In this document: in pieces, positions 54,901 to 63,592 of the stretch
Position numbering within the stretch: position 1 is the stretch's first letter
Layout of the letters: each line of letters opens with the position of its first letter
Assembly: GCF_020179425.1 (NCBI RefSeq)
Contig: NZ_JAILYM010000003.1
Span: forward strand, 372,001 to 436,000
Source of the DNA: Novosphingobium percolationis
GTDB taxonomy: Bacteria; Pseudomonadota; Alphaproteobacteria; Sphingomonadales; Sphingomonadaceae
Direction of reading: 5' to 3'
Length of the DNA stretch: 64,000 nt
Notes under the pieces: generated by a model
What the model saw: only the letters and a program-made list of their open reading frames with translations
Databases searched by the model: none
Told to the model about the DNA's origin: nothing
Made by a program: the position numbers and the translations under genes

Positions 54901-55377
54901 ATGACCAAAATCAACACCCAGGCCATCGATGGACCGGATAACGCGGGACCGGACATCGCTGGCAGGCAGCTCTGGCTAATGAAGTCCGAACCCGATGCCT
55001 ATAGCTGGGACGATCTCGTCGCCGAGGGCGAAGGAACGTGGGACGGGGTCCGCAATCATCTTGCCGCGCGCAATCTGCGCACGATGCAGGTGGGGGATCT
55101 GGCGTTCTTCTACCATTCGAACATCGGCAAGGAGATTGTCGGCATCGCCACGATCAGCGCGGGCGGGCTGACCGATCCGACCGACCCCGAAGGCAAGTGG
55201 GCGGCGGTCAAGGTCAAGCCCTTGGTCAAGCTGGCGAATACGGTGACGCTGAAGACGATCAAGGCAACGCCCGAGCTGGCCGAGATGGAATTGCTACGCC
55301 TTTCGCGGCTGTCCGTGTCCGCCGTGCGACCGACCGAGTGGGCCTTGCTGCTCGACATGGCCGGGGGAACAATCTGA
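54901..55377 (+). CDS. EVE-domain protein
   Basis: 158 residues. After a 26-residue leader the EVE (PUA-like) domain begins WLMKSEPDAYSWDDLVAEG and continues WDGVRNHLAARNLRTMQVGD, FFYHSN and EIVGIATIS, matching thymocyte nuclear protein 1-type domains that read modified bases in DNA or RNA. Preceded by GGGGGA. EVE proteins often accompany modification-dependent restriction, but no such genes are here. Confidence 0.92.
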   Translation: MTKINTQAIDGPDNAGPDIAGRQLWLMKSEPDAYSWDDLVAEGEGTWDGVRNHLAARNLRTMQVGDLAFFYHSNIGKEIVGIATISAGGLTDPTDPEGKWAAVKVKPLVKLANTVTLKTIKATPELAEMELLRLSRLSVSAVRPTEWALLLDMAGGTI

Positions 55378-55430
55378 CTGCTCCGTTCGTAGTCTCTTTG
55401 AATCTTCAATAAAGATCAAGGAGATACAAA

Positions 55431-55613
55431 ATGGGTGAACTGACCGATCGGGCCAAGGGGCTGGGCAACGAAGCCATGGGCAACGCCAAGCAGGCCGTGG
55501 GCAAGGCAACCGACAACGCCAACCTTCACGCCAAGGGCGTGGCGCAGGAGCGCAAGGGCGAAGCCCAGCAGGCCGTCGGCAAGGTCAAGGGTGCGCTCGG
55601 CGACGACATCTGA
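55431..55613 (+). CDS. CsbD family stress protein
   Basis: 60 residues: MGELTDRAKGLGNEAMGNAK and AVGKATDNANLHAKGVAQERKGEAQQAVGKVKG, the CsbD helical repeat of Lys/Gly/Ala-rich heptads. CsbD proteins are induced by general stress; the molecular role is unknown. AAGGAG lies 7 bases upstream of the ATG. A terminator follows. Confidence 0.93.
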   Translation: MGELTDRAKGLGNEAMGNAKQAVGKATDNANLHAKGVAQERKGEAQQAVGKVKGALGDDI

Positions 55614-55637
55614 GCCAGCGCGCTTGCACTATCGAGA

Positions 55638-55664
55638 GGGCCGTCCCGTCGGGGCGGCCCTTTT
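55638..55664 (+). terminator. Terminator after csbD-like gene
   Basis: GGGCCGTCCC (55638-55647) pairs with GGGGCGGCCC (55651-55660) with one wobble and a 3-base loop, followed by four T (55661-55664). Confidence 0.85.
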
Positions 55665-55745
55665 CGCATCCGTTCACGCGGGATCCGCTTGGTGTGCCGC
55701 GTCGGGACTGTTGGACTTTTTTGCGTGGAGGCGGGTGCCATATCG

Positions 55746-55760
55746 TAAATAAAGCGTTAA
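55746..55760. promoter_or_regulatory. CtrA-like box upstream of a small membrane gene
   Basis: TAAA (55746-55749), 7 bases, then TTAA (55757-55760) and C, one mismatch from the CtrA box TTAA-N7-TTAA, ending 9 bases before the ATG at 55770. At that distance CtrA would more likely repress. Confidence 0.3.
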
Positions 55761-55769
55761 CATTGGGCC

Positions 55770-56006
55770 ATGACGACCTTCCGCGCCCTCAATCCAGAGC
55801 TTGCCGGACATCCGTTCCGCCGCACGCTGCCCGCCCATGTCTTTTCACGGCTTCCCGTGTTCGAGCCTGAAGTGCTTGAAGCCATGCGAAAAGCCGAACT
55901 GCGATCGCAGGACGTGGAGGGGCGCAAGCTGGGGCTGCAGGACGTGAAGGACTTCCTGATGGCCTATTGCGCCTGCTTCATGGCGGTGCTGGTGTTCATT
56001 TCCTGA
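55770..56006 (+). CDS. Small tail-anchored membrane protein, unknown
   Basis: 78 residues. The first 57 are soluble and charged (PFRRTLPAHVFSRL, RSQDVEGRKLGLQDVKDF), the last 20 form a hydrophobic helix (LMAYCACFMAVLVFIS), so a tail anchor is likely. No family is recognised. Coding is supported by high-G+C third positions and the isolated position between a terminator and a convergent gene. A CtrA-like box lies just upstream. Confidence 0.6.
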   Translation: MTTFRALNPELAGHPFRRTLPAHVFSRLPVFEPEVLEAMRKAELRSQDVEGRKLGLQDVKDFLMAYCACFMAVLVFIS

Positions 56007-56059
56007 ACGACGCCTAAAGGGGGTAGAACGACACCGAGGCGCGCCTGAACCCTACCGAG

Positions 56060-57388
56060 TCACTCAGTAAGATGCTCGATCTCTCCCTCGTGCGCGCGCT
56101 CGGCACGATAGAGCAACCAGCCCAGCCAGGCCGACACGAGGCACATTGCAGCCCCCAGCAGCAGCTGGTTCACGAGCGCGACTTTCGCCGCGCTGAGACC
56201 GACCGCCAGCAACGATCCGACGACCATCGCGCCCGAATTGACGATGTTGTTGGCCGCGATCGTCCGCGCCGTTTCCGACTTGTCCACCACTGTCGTCAGG
56301 AAGGCGTAGAGCGGTACCACGAACATTCCGCCCGCGATGGCGATACCCAGCAGGCTGGCGAGCAGCGGCACGGCGTGGGGATGGGCAATGAACGTAGGGA
56401 CATCCATCAGCTTGCCACCCGCCGGTTCGACCCAGCCACGGCAGACGAAGTGGAAGGCGACGACGAACAGGCCCATCGCGATGACGCTGGCGGGGGAATA
56501 GCGGGCCGAGACCTTGCCCTTGAGCAGTGCATTGATCGAGACCGAGCCGATCGCGATGCCGACCGAGAACACTACGAGGAACAGGCTGGCGACTTCCTTG
56601 CTGGCGCCCAGCACGTTCTTGGCGAGCGGCGGGAACTGGATGAACAGCACCGCGCCCACGGTCCAGAAGAAGCTGATCGCGGCGATGGCGAGGAACACGC
56701 GGGGGTGGCGCGTGGTCATGCGCACGAGCGCAACCGAGGAGCGGATCACGTGGAAATCGAGAGGCTGGCCTTCGACCTGCGGCGGGGCCGGGGGCACCTG
56801 CCGCCCGGCGAACCAGCCGATGATCGCGGTGGCGACGACGGCGACGGCGGCGACTTCGACCGGAATCCAGCCGGCGAGAATCGTGCCCGCCAGAATCGCG
56901 ATGTAGGTGCCCGCTTCCACCAGCCCTGTGCCCGCAAGCACTTCGTCGCCGTGGAGGTGCTGGGGGAGAATCGCGTACTTGATCGGGCCGAAGAAAGTGG
57001 AGTGGACACCCATGGCAAGCAGCGCGGCCAGCATCAGCGGGATGGCAAAAGTGTGGACCGTAAGGCCCTGCCAGGCGAGGAACAGGCCGGTGCCGCCGAC
57101 CAGCATGATGCCGATCTCGCAGGCCTTCACCAGCCGGATGATCTTCGCCTTGTCGCGCATGTCGGCAAGCTGGCCCGCCAGCGCCGAAAGCAGGAAGAAG
57201 GGCAGGATGAACAGGCCCGACGCGATGGCGGAAAAGCGCGCTTCCTCGGCCTCGGACGAATAGACGCTGTACACCACGTACAAGACCATCGCGTTCTTGT
57301 AGAGGTTGTCGTTGAAGGCGCCGAGCAGCTGGGTGATGAACAGCGGCAGGAACCGCCGCTGGCGGACGAGGTGCGTCGATGTCGTCAT
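56060..57388 (-). CDS. MFS transporter, LplT-like lysophospholipid carrier
   Basis: 442 residues with 12 helices. The N-terminus RRFLPLFITQLLGAFNDNLY matches LplT/Aas-type transporters that flip lysophospholipids. A second block GPIKYAILPQHLHGDEVLAG is typical of the same family. The acyltransferase partner (Aas) is missing, so the substrate is not certain. The ATG at 57388 is chosen to keep the family start; one at 57427 would add 13 residues. Divergent from pgsA. Confidence 0.85.
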   Translation of the reverse strand: MTTSTHLVRQRRFLPLFITQLLGAFNDNLYKNAMVLYVVYSVYSSEAEEARFSAIASGLFILPFFLLSALAGQLADMRDKAKIIRLVKACEIGIMLVGGTGLFLAWQGLTVHTFAIPLMLAALLAMGVHSTFFGPIKYAILPQHLHGDEVLAGTGLVEAGTYIAILAGTILAGWIPVEVAAVAVVATAIIGWFAGRQVPPAPPQVEGQPLDFHVIRSSVALVRMTTRHPRVFLAIAAISFFWTVGAVLFIQFPPLAKNVLGASKEVASLFLVVFSVGIAIGSVSINALLKGKVSARYSPASVIAMGLFVVAFHFVCRGWVEPAGGKLMDVPTFIAHPHAVPLLASLLGIAIAGGMFVVPLYAFLTTVVDKSETARTIAANNIVNSGAMVVGSLLAVGLSAAKVALVNQLLLGAAMCLVSAWLGWLLYRAERAHEGEIEHLTE

Positions 57389-57500
57389 TCGCGTCTTGTC
57401 ACCATCCCGTTTAGCGCGCAGACCCATAACCCGATGACAGGCACGGGCAAGAGGCATCTGACGCTTTCAACCGCAACAAGGCGCGGTTAAGGCTTTCGTC

Positions 57501-58124
57501 ATGCCGAGCCCCCGCACCATGCTGTCGCTGCCGAACCTGCTCACGCTGTCGCGGATCGTCGCGGTACCGCTGCTGGCCGCCTTGCTGTGGTGGCCTGACT
57601 GGCCGCTGGGGTATGGCCTTGCCTTCGCCATGTACTGCCTGATGGGCATCACCGACTATTTCGACGGATATCTCGCCCGTGCGCAGGGGACGGTCAGCAA
57701 GCTGGGCGTGTTCCTCGATCCCATCGCCGACAAGATCATGGTGGCTGCGGTGATCCTCGTGCTGTCGGCGCAAGGCGTGCTGCGCGGCCCTTACGTGGGC
57801 GATATGCACGTGATCGCGGGGCTGGTGATCCTTGTGCGCGAGATCGCGGTGTCGGGCCTGCGCGAGTTCCTGGGCGGGCTTCAGGTCTCCGTGCCGGTGT
57901 CCAAGCTCGCCAAGTGGAAGACGACGTTCCAGATGGTGTGCCTTGGCGCTTTGATCCTGGGGCAAGCGATGCCGGGCTGGCTGGTGACGTTGCCGTTCGG
58001 TGCGACCGGATTTGTCGTGAACGTGCCGCACACGGTGGGCCTGACCACGCTGTGGGGCGCAGCGGTGCTCACGGCGATTACGGGGTGGGATTACCTGCGC
58101 GTCGGCCTCAAGCACATGGATTGA
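57501..58124 (+). CDS. pgsA: CDP-diacylglycerol-glycerol-3-phosphate 3-phosphatidyltransferase
   Basis: 207 residues with about five helices. The CDP-alcohol phosphotransferase motif D-x2-D-G-x2-A-R-x8-G-x3-D-x3-D is seen as DYFDGYLARAQG and, further on, GVFLDPIADK. It makes phosphatidylglycerophosphate, the first step to phosphatidylglycerol and cardiolipin. ATG at 57501 without a clear Shine-Dalgarno. Confidence 0.95.
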   Translation: MPSPRTMLSLPNLLTLSRIVAVPLLAALLWWPDWPLGYGLAFAMYCLMGITDYFDGYLARAQGTVSKLGVFLDPIADKIMVAAVILVLSAQGVLRGPYVGDMHVIAGLVILVREIAVSGLREFLGGLQVSVPVSKLAKWKTTFQMVCLGALILGQAMPGWLVTLPFGATGFVVNVPHTVGLTTLWGAAVLTAITGWDYLRVGLKHMD

Positions 58125-58134
58125 CTGAGCGGTT

Positions 58135-58869
58135 ATGGCCGGATCGGAGTGCGTGGAGGCTGGTTGCAAGGCTGGCACGCTGGAGCGTTGGCCGAACTTC
58201 TATCCCTGGATCGGTGCCGACTACGGCATGAGGGCGGCGCGGTTCTTTTCGACCATCCCGCCCGAGGGCAACGGCACTTTCCTCCATGTGCTGGGGGAAT
58301 CGCACTACCTTGGCGATTACCCAGAAGATTTTGATCTTACCCGCAGGGTGGTGACCGACTGGGCCTTTGGCGAGGGGCGTGGCAGCCTGTTCTTCCGTCG
58401 CATCGCACAGGCGACCGAGGAATGCGAACTGGATGCCATCGATGCCCGCAAGGCATGGTCGGGGATCGCCTATTCGAACTATGTACAAAGTGCGTTGTCC
58501 GGCCCGCGCCGCGCTCCCAGCGCTGAACAATGGCGCGAGGCTGAACGCAGCTTTGTCGCGCAATTGACGATTACCCGACCCACGACGCTGCTGGTGCTCG
58601 GGCGGCGTCTCTGGGACAATTTGCCGTCGAGCTTCGGCTGGAAATGCCCACCGCTCCAGTTGCGCAAAGACCATCCACCTGTGACCGATGCGTGGATCTA
58701 TCCGTATTGGCGGGGCCAGCAGATCGACCTTGCCGTGGCCGTGTGGACCTATCATCCATCGAGCGGAAAGTTCGACTGGCGCGATGCGGCCCACAAGATC
58801 CTGATGGCCGAAGCGCATTACGACAATCTGCTGGGCTGGTGCTGGGAGAAATTCGGGCGACCGTTCTGA
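58135..58869 (+). CDS. Hypothetical protein with uracil-DNA-glycosylase-like features
   Basis: 244 residues, no signal or membrane segment. No annotated family was recognised with certainty. The pattern TFLHVLGESHYLGDYPEDF near residue 47, a central strand TLLVLGRRLW and the C-terminal AVWTYHPSSGKFDW resemble UDG-superfamily motif 1 (G-E-x-P-G type), the LGxxA strand and motif 2 (HPS). The catalytic position is altered (SHY instead of APG), so activity is unproven. Starts 10 bases after pgsA. Confidence 0.55.
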   Translation: MAGSECVEAGCKAGTLERWPNFYPWIGADYGMRAARFFSTIPPEGNGTFLHVLGESHYLGDYPEDFDLTRRVVTDWAFGEGRGSLFFRRIAQATEECELDAIDARKAWSGIAYSNYVQSALSGPRRAPSAEQWREAERSFVAQLTITRPTTLLVLGRRLWDNLPSSFGWKCPPLQLRKDHPPVTDAWIYPYWRGQQIDLAVAVWTYHPSSGKFDWRDAAHKILMAEAHYDNLLGWCWEKFGRPF

Positions 58870-58944
58870 CGGCATGCCGCCTGCCAGCCCCTCTCAACGA
58901 CGATCTCTACGGCGTTGTGTCCGTCGGCGGCAGTGTGTGGCGAA

Positions 58945-59841
58945 TCACCCCGCGCGCAGTTCCTGCGCCAGCAGGCGGAATTCCTCGCTCCTCGGGGAGT
59001 TCTTGCGCCAGACGAGCGCGATTTCACGGAAGGCGTGATCGGACTTGAGCGGGCGGGCAACGATCTGGGTATCGTGGAGAATGCCCGCATCGACCGCCAT
59101 TTCGGGCAGCATGGTCAGTCCCAGCCCGTTGTCGACCATCTGGACGAGCGTGTGCAGGGACGTGCCGATCATCGTGGCGCTCGCGCGCAGTTCCGGTCGG
59201 TTGCAGGCCGCAAGCGCGTGTTCCTTGAGGCAGTGGCCGTCTTCGAGCAGCAACAGGCGGTTTTCGTCGATGGCCGAGGGACTGACAATCTCCGGCGGAT
59301 CGCGGGGGTCGTCGTGCGGGAAGGCGACATAGAGGCGATCGTCGAACAGATGCTCGACCTCGACCTCGCCGGTGGCGAAGGGCAGCGCCAGCAGCACGCA
59401 ATCGGCCCGGCCATGGTGCAGCGATTCGATCGCGGCGGCGCTGGGCTCTTCGCGAAGGAACAGCTTGAGCTGGGGGCGCTCCTTGCGCAGTCGCGGCAGG
59501 ATGCGCGGCAGCAGGAACGGCGCGATCGTGGGGATCACGCTCATGCGCAGTTCGCCCGCCAGTGGCGCGCCATGGCTCTGGACGAGTTCGGAGAGTTCCT
59601 CGGCCTCGCGCAGCAGGCGGTGCGCCTTGGCCACGACCTGGTTGCCGAGCGGGGTAAAGCGCACCACGCGGCGCGTGCGTTCGACCAGCGTGACGCCGAG
59701 CAGCGATTCAAGCTCGCGCAGGCCCGCCGACAGGGTGGACTGCGAGACGAAGCTGGCATCGGCTGCACGACCGAAGTGGCCATGCTCGTGCAGCGCGACG
59801 AGGTATTGCAACTGCTTGAGCGTGGGGAGGTAGGTGCTCAT
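58945..59841 (-). CDS. oxyR: Hydrogen peroxide-inducible regulator OxyR
   Basis: 298 residues, LysR family: a winged-helix domain ([36 protein letters not shown]) and a sensor domain with two cysteines, Cys204 and Cys213, in [18 protein letters not shown], at the same spacing as the redox pair of E. coli OxyR. It turns on peroxide defence when the disulfide forms. Its ATG overlaps the rnd stop (ATGA). No catalase or ahp genes are adjacent. Confidence 0.93.
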   Translation of the reverse strand: MSTYLPTLKQLQYLVALHEHGHFGRAADASFVSQSTLSAGLRELESLLGVTLVERTRRVVRFTPLGNQVVAKAHRLLREAEELSELVQSHGAPLAGELRMSVIPTIAPFLLPRILPRLRKERPQLKLFLREEPSAAAIESLHHGRADCVLLALPFATGEVEVEHLFDDRLYVAFPHDDPRDPPEIVSPSAIDENRLLLLEDGHCLKEHALAACNRPELRASATMIGTSLHTLVQMVDNGLGLTMLPEMAVDAGILHDTQIVARPLKSDHAFREIALVWRKNSPRSEEFRLLAQELRAG

Positions 59842-61133
59842 TCGCCCGTGGGCGCCCCGTCTGCGTCATTGTCGATGTAGCGGTTGACGCCGTCGTCATC
59901 GCTGAGGTCGGTATCGATCAGATCGGCTGCGTCTTCCGGTGCGCCGTCGGTGCGGTCGCCGCCGATCTTGTCTATATGCGCCATCTTCAACCGCCCCTTG
60001 ACCACCGCAAAGGCGGTCTTGCCTTCGACCAGCTCGAGCGCATCGCGACCGAACTGTTCGAAACGCCACGATTCGAGGATGGGCAGGCCCTTGCGTTGCC
60101 CGGCAGCAAGCAGTTCGAGATCGTCGCTGCGTGCAAGCAGGCGGGCGGCGACGTCGATCTCGCGGCTGCGGATCTTGAGCAGCAGCTTGAGCAGGTCGGC
60201 GACGAGCGCGCCTTCCTTGCCGAGCGGTGCGCCGCGCGGGGTGCGGGGCGGCATCTCATCTTCGCGCAAGGGGGCTGCATCGGCGAGGCACTGCATCAGG
60301 CGGCGGCCGATGTCGTTGTCCTTCCAGCCGGAGGACAGCCCGCGCACCTTGGCCAGCTCGTGCTGTTCGCGCGGCGGATGGCTGGCGATGTCGGCCAGCG
60401 TTTCATCACGCATGATGCGACCGCGCGGAATGTTCTTGTCCATCGCCTCGGCCTCGCGCCAGGCGGCCAGCGCCTTGAGGCGGCCAAGCACCGCGGGGTT
60501 GCGGCTGGGCGCGCGGATCTTCTGCCAGACGGTGTCGGGATCGCTGCGGTAGTTTTCCGGGTCGGCCAGCTTCTCCATCTCGATATCGAGCCAGGCGCCG
60601 CGGCCCGTCTTGATCAGCCGCTTGAGCATCTTGGGGAAGATCTTGGAGAGATGCGTGACGTCGCCGATGGCGTATTCGATCTGGCGTTCGGTCAGCGGAC
60701 GGCGCGCCCAGTCGGTAAAGCGCGCGCCCTTGTCGATGGTGAGGCCGAGCCAGGCTTCGACGAGGTTCGAATAGCCGATCTGCTCGCTCTGGCTGATGGC
60801 CATCATCGCGATCTGGGTGTCGAAGATCGGGTGCGGGGTCTTGCCGGTCAGGTTGTAGATGATCTCCACGTCCTGTCCGCCGGCGTGGAAGACCTTGAGC
60901 ACGTCCTCGTTATCGACCAGCAGGTCGAGCAGGGGCGACAGATCGATGCCCGGCGCCATCGGGTCGATCGCGGCGGCTTCCTGCTCGTCCGCGATCTGCA
61001 CCAGACACAGTTCCGGATAGTAGGTGTTCTCGCGCATGAACTCGGTGTCGACCGTGACGAACTGCGACTTGGCCAGACGCTCGCAGAGATCGGCAAGCGC
61101 GTCGGTCGTGGTGATGAGCGGGTGTATCTTCAT
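59838..61133 (-). CDS. rnd: Ribonuclease D
   Basis: 431 residues. The DEDDy exonuclease has [20 protein letters not shown] (Asp, Glu), [12 protein letters not shown] (Asp) and YAIGDVTHL (Tyr, Asp), then an HRDC-like region. The C-terminal 45 residues are acidic ([20 protein letters not shown]) and longer than E. coli RNase D. It trims the 3' ends of tRNA and other stable RNAs. Coupled to oxyR downstream. Confidence 0.94.
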   Translation of the reverse strand: MKIHPLITTTDALADLCERLAKSQFVTVDTEFMRENTYYPELCLVQIADEQEAAAIDPMAPGIDLSPLLDLLVDNEDVLKVFHAGGQDVEIIYNLTGKTPHPIFDTQIAMMAISQSEQIGYSNLVEAWLGLTIDKGARFTDWARRPLTERQIEYAIGDVTHLSKIFPKMLKRLIKTGRGAWLDIEMEKLADPENYRSDPDTVWQKIRAPSRNPAVLGRLKALAAWREAEAMDKNIPRGRIMRDETLADIASHPPREQHELAKVRGLSSGWKDNDIGRRLMQCLADAAPLREDEMPPRTPRGAPLGKEGALVADLLKLLLKIRSREIDVAARLLARSDDLELLAAGQRKGLPILESWRFEQFGRDALELVEGKTAFAVVKGRLKMAHIDKIGGDRTDGAPEDAADLIDTDLSDDDGVNRYIDNDADGAPTGE

Positions 61134-61218
61134 CGTTCTTTTCTGTATTGGGGCGGCCAGATGGTTCCGGCCGGCCCTTCAGTGGTGGCCCCGTCCGGGG
61201 CCTTCGGCTTGACAAAAC

Positions 61219-61242
61219 CGCGGCCATCGCCTCTTGGCCGCG
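61219..61242. promoter_or_regulatory. Perfect palindrome between rnd and aspS
   Basis: CGCGGCCA (61219-61226) and TGGCCGCG (61235-61242) flank an 8-base spacer. On the minus strand it is followed by TTTTGTC, like a weak terminator ahead of rnd; equally it could be an operator between the divergent genes. Confidence 0.4.
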
Positions 61243-61298
61243 CCCATAATATTCGCCCGTGTCCCTGCCCGATTGCAGACCGATTGGAAAGAGTTTCG

Positions 61299-63110
61299 AT
61301 GCACCCTTATCGTTCCCACACCTGCGGCGCGCTGACGCGCGGTGACGTCTCCCAGAGCGTCCGCCTTTCGGGCTGGGTGCATCGCAAGCGCGACCACGGC
61401 GGCGTGCTGTTCGTCGATCTGCGTGACCACTACGGCATGACCCAGATCGTGGCCGACAGCGATAGCCCGGCGCTGGCGGTGCTCGAAGGCCTGCGCGTGG
61501 AAAGCGTCGTGACCATCGAAGGTAGCGTGAAGGCGCGCAGCGAGGGTACGATCAACCCGAACCTCGCGACCGGCGAGATCGAGGTCTATGCACGGGGCGC
61601 CACGGTGCTGTCGGCGGCCGAGGAGCTGCCGCTGCCGGTGGCGGGCGAGCAGGAATACCCCGAGGATATCCGCCTGCGCTATCGCTTCCTCGACCTGCGC
61701 CGCGAAACGCTGCACGCCAACATCGTCAAGCGCACCAAGGTGATCCGCGACATGCGTCGGCGCATGGAAGATGCAGGCTTCACCGAGTATTCGACGCCGA
61801 TCCTCACGGCGTCCAGCCCTGAAGGCGCGCGCGACTTCCTCGTGCCCAGCCGCATCCATCCAGGCAAGTTCTATGCGCTGCCGCAGGCGCCGCAGCAGTA
61901 CAAGCAGCTGCTGATGGTGGCGGGCTTCGACCGCTACTTCCAGATCGCGCCGTGCTTCCGCGACGAGGACCCGCGCGCCGATCGCCTGCCGGGCGAGTTC
62001 TACCAGCTCGACCTGGAAATGAGCTTCGTCACCCAGGAAGAAGTGTGGGAGACGATGGAGCCGGTGATGGGCGGCGTGTTCGAGGCGTTTGCCGATGGGC
62101 GTGCCGTGACGCCGAGCGGCAGCTTCCCGCGCATTCCTTATGACGAGGCGATGCTCAAGTATGGCTCGGACAAGCCTGACTTGCGCAACCCGCTGGAAAT
62201 TCGCGACGTGACGGCAGAGTTCACGCAGTCGGGTTTCGGACTGTTCGAGAAGATCGTCGGCAGCGGCGGCAAGGTGCGCCTGATCCCGGCGCCGAACACC
62301 GCCGACAAGAGCCGCAAGTTCTTCGACGAAATGAACGACTGGGCGCGCGCCGAAGGTCATGCAGGGCTGGGCTATGTCACCCGCAAGGGCGGCGTGTTCG
62401 GCGGACCGATCGCCAAGAACCACGGCGAGGACCGGATGGCCGCGCTTTATGATGCGCTGGGCCTCGGGCCGGACGATGGCTGCTTCTTTGCGGCGGGCAA
62501 GGAAGCGCAGGCCGCCAAGCTGGCGGGCGCGGCGCGCACCCGCGTGGGCGAGCAGCTGGGCCTGATCGGCAAGGACCGCTTCGAGCTGTGCTGGATCGTC
62601 GATTTCCCGTTCTACGAATGGGACGAGGACGCCAAGAAGGTCGAGTTCGCGCACAACCCGTTCTCGATGCCGCAGGGCGGGATGGACGCGCTGAACGGGC
62701 AGGACCCGCTGACGATCAAGGCGTATCAGTACGACCTCGTCTGCAACGGCTATGAAATCGCCAGTGGCTCGATCCGCAACCAGTCGCCTGAGCTGATGGT
62801 CAAGGCGTTCGAGCTGGTCGGGCTGAGCAAGGCGGACGTGGAGGAGCGCTTTGGCGGCCTCTATCGTGCGTTCCAGTACGGCGCGCCGCCGCACGGCGGT
62901 ATGGCGGCGGGCGTGGACCGCGTGGTCATGCTGATCTGCGGGGTGCAGAACCTACGCGAGATTTCGCTGTTCCCGATGAACCAGCGCGCCGAAGACCTGC
63001 TGATGGGCGCGCCGAGCCCGGCCGAGCCGAAGCAACTGCGCGAACTGAGCCTGCGTCCAGTGGAGCAGCTCAAAGCCGAGGCGGGCAAAGTCGAGGCGAG
63101 CAAGGCATAA
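61299..63110 (+). CDS. aspS: Aspartyl-tRNA synthetase
   Basis: 603 residues from the ATG at 61299 ([16 protein letters not shown]). OB-fold anticodon domain (about 1-105), class II core with [41 protein letters not shown], the bacterial GAD insertion and [16 protein letters not shown]. Charges tRNA-Asp (a non-discriminating form would also charge tRNA-Asn; not decidable here). The long open frame upstream of 61299 is the antisense of rnd. Confidence 0.97.
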   Translation: MHPYRSHTCGALTRGDVSQSVRLSGWVHRKRDHGGVLFVDLRDHYGMTQIVADSDSPALAVLEGLRVESVVTIEGSVKARSEGTINPNLATGEIEVYARGATVLSAAEELPLPVAGEQEYPEDIRLRYRFLDLRRETLHANIVKRTKVIRDMRRRMEDAGFTEYSTPILTASSPEGARDFLVPSRIHPGKFYALPQAPQQYKQLLMVAGFDRYFQIAPCFRDEDPRADRLPGEFYQLDLEMSFVTQEEVWETMEPVMGGVFEAFADGRAVTPSGSFPRIPYDEAMLKYGSDKPDLRNPLEIRDVTAEFTQSGFGLFEKIVGSGGKVRLIPAPNTADKSRKFFDEMNDWARAEGHAGLGYVTRKGGVFGGPIAKNHGEDRMAALYDALGLGPDDGCFFAAGKEAQAAKLAGAARTRVGEQLGLIGKDRFELCWIVDFPFYEWDEDAKKVEFAHNPFSMPQGGMDALNGQDPLTIKAYQYDLVCNGYEIASGSIRNQSPELMVKAFELVGLSKADVEERFGGLYRAFQYGAPPHGGMAAGVDRVVMLICGVQNLREISLFPMNQRAEDLLMGAPSPAEPKQLRELSLRPVEQLKAEAGKVEASKA

Positions 63111-63140
63111 GCCAGGCTGTGGGGAGCAGCAGCGTCCCAC

Positions 63141-63169
63141 TTGCCAGCGGTGCGTCGGCCCATTAGGGC
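63141..63169 (+). promoter_or_regulatory. Candidate acpP promoter
   Basis: TTGCCA (63141-63146), 17 bases, TAGGGC (63164-63169), 50 bases before the acpP ATG. Its first 8 bases (TTGCCAGC) and its -10 context (TTAG-G) match the candidate tRNA-Ala promoter at 52772-52800. Confidence 0.4.
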
Positions 63170-63218
63170 GATCACCTGTTCGAGAGATACCAACACAGTT
63201 CCTCAAAGGGGCATAATA

Positions 63219-63455
63219 ATGAGCGATACCGCCGACCGCGTTAAGAAGATCGTCGTCGAGCACCTGGGCGTCGAGGCCGAGAAGGTCACCGAAGACGCCA
63301 GCTTCATCGACGATCTCGGTGCCGATTCGCTCGACATCGTCGAGCTGGTGATGGCTTTCGAGGAAGAATTCGGCGTCGAGATTCCGGACGATGCGGCCGA
63401 GAAGATCGCGACCGTTTCGGACGCGATCAAGTACATCGACGAAAACAAGGGCTGA
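63219..63455 (+). CDS. acpP: Acyl carrier protein
   Basis: 78 residues: [20 protein letters not shown] and the phosphopantetheine site Ser37 in [17 protein letters not shown]. Small, acidic, soluble carrier of fatty acid intermediates. AAAGGGG lies upstream. Followed by a repeat and fabF, the standard acpP-fabF pair. Confidence 0.98.
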   Translation: MSDTADRVKKIVVEHLGVEAEKVTEDASFIDDLGADSLDIVELVMAFEEEFGVEIPDDAAEKIATVSDAIKYIDENKG

Positions 63456-63475
63456 TCGCCCACTTCCCCACTCTG

Positions 63476-63549
63476 CCCTGAGCTTGTCGAAGGGCTGCCA
63501 TGGCGCTTGATGCGCCGGGCAGGGGAGGACTTCGGCAGGCTCAGCCCTT
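63476..63549. repeat. Inverted repeat element between acpP and fabF
   Basis: CCCTGAGCTTGTCGAAG (63476-63492) and CTTCGGCAGGCTCAG (63530-63544) are imperfect inverted copies, with AAGGGCT/AGCCCTT adding to the pairing. CCCTGAGCTTGTCGAAGGG is a repeat I recall as very common in sphingomonad genomes. In RNA the pair forms a large hairpin between two cotranscribed genes. Confidence 0.7.
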
Positions 63550-63592
63550 CTCCAAGGGGCTGGGCCTGTTTGCGTATTATCCGGAGAATGCA

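Noticed and set aside
61209..61250. Sigma-70 promoter TTGACA...CATAAT for aspS
   Set aside because: The two boxes are 30 bases apart, far from the needed 16-18.
59976..61298. N-terminal extension of AspS by 441 codons
   Set aside because: This is antisense to rnd; AspS orthologues start at MHPYRSHTC, as with the ATG at 61299.
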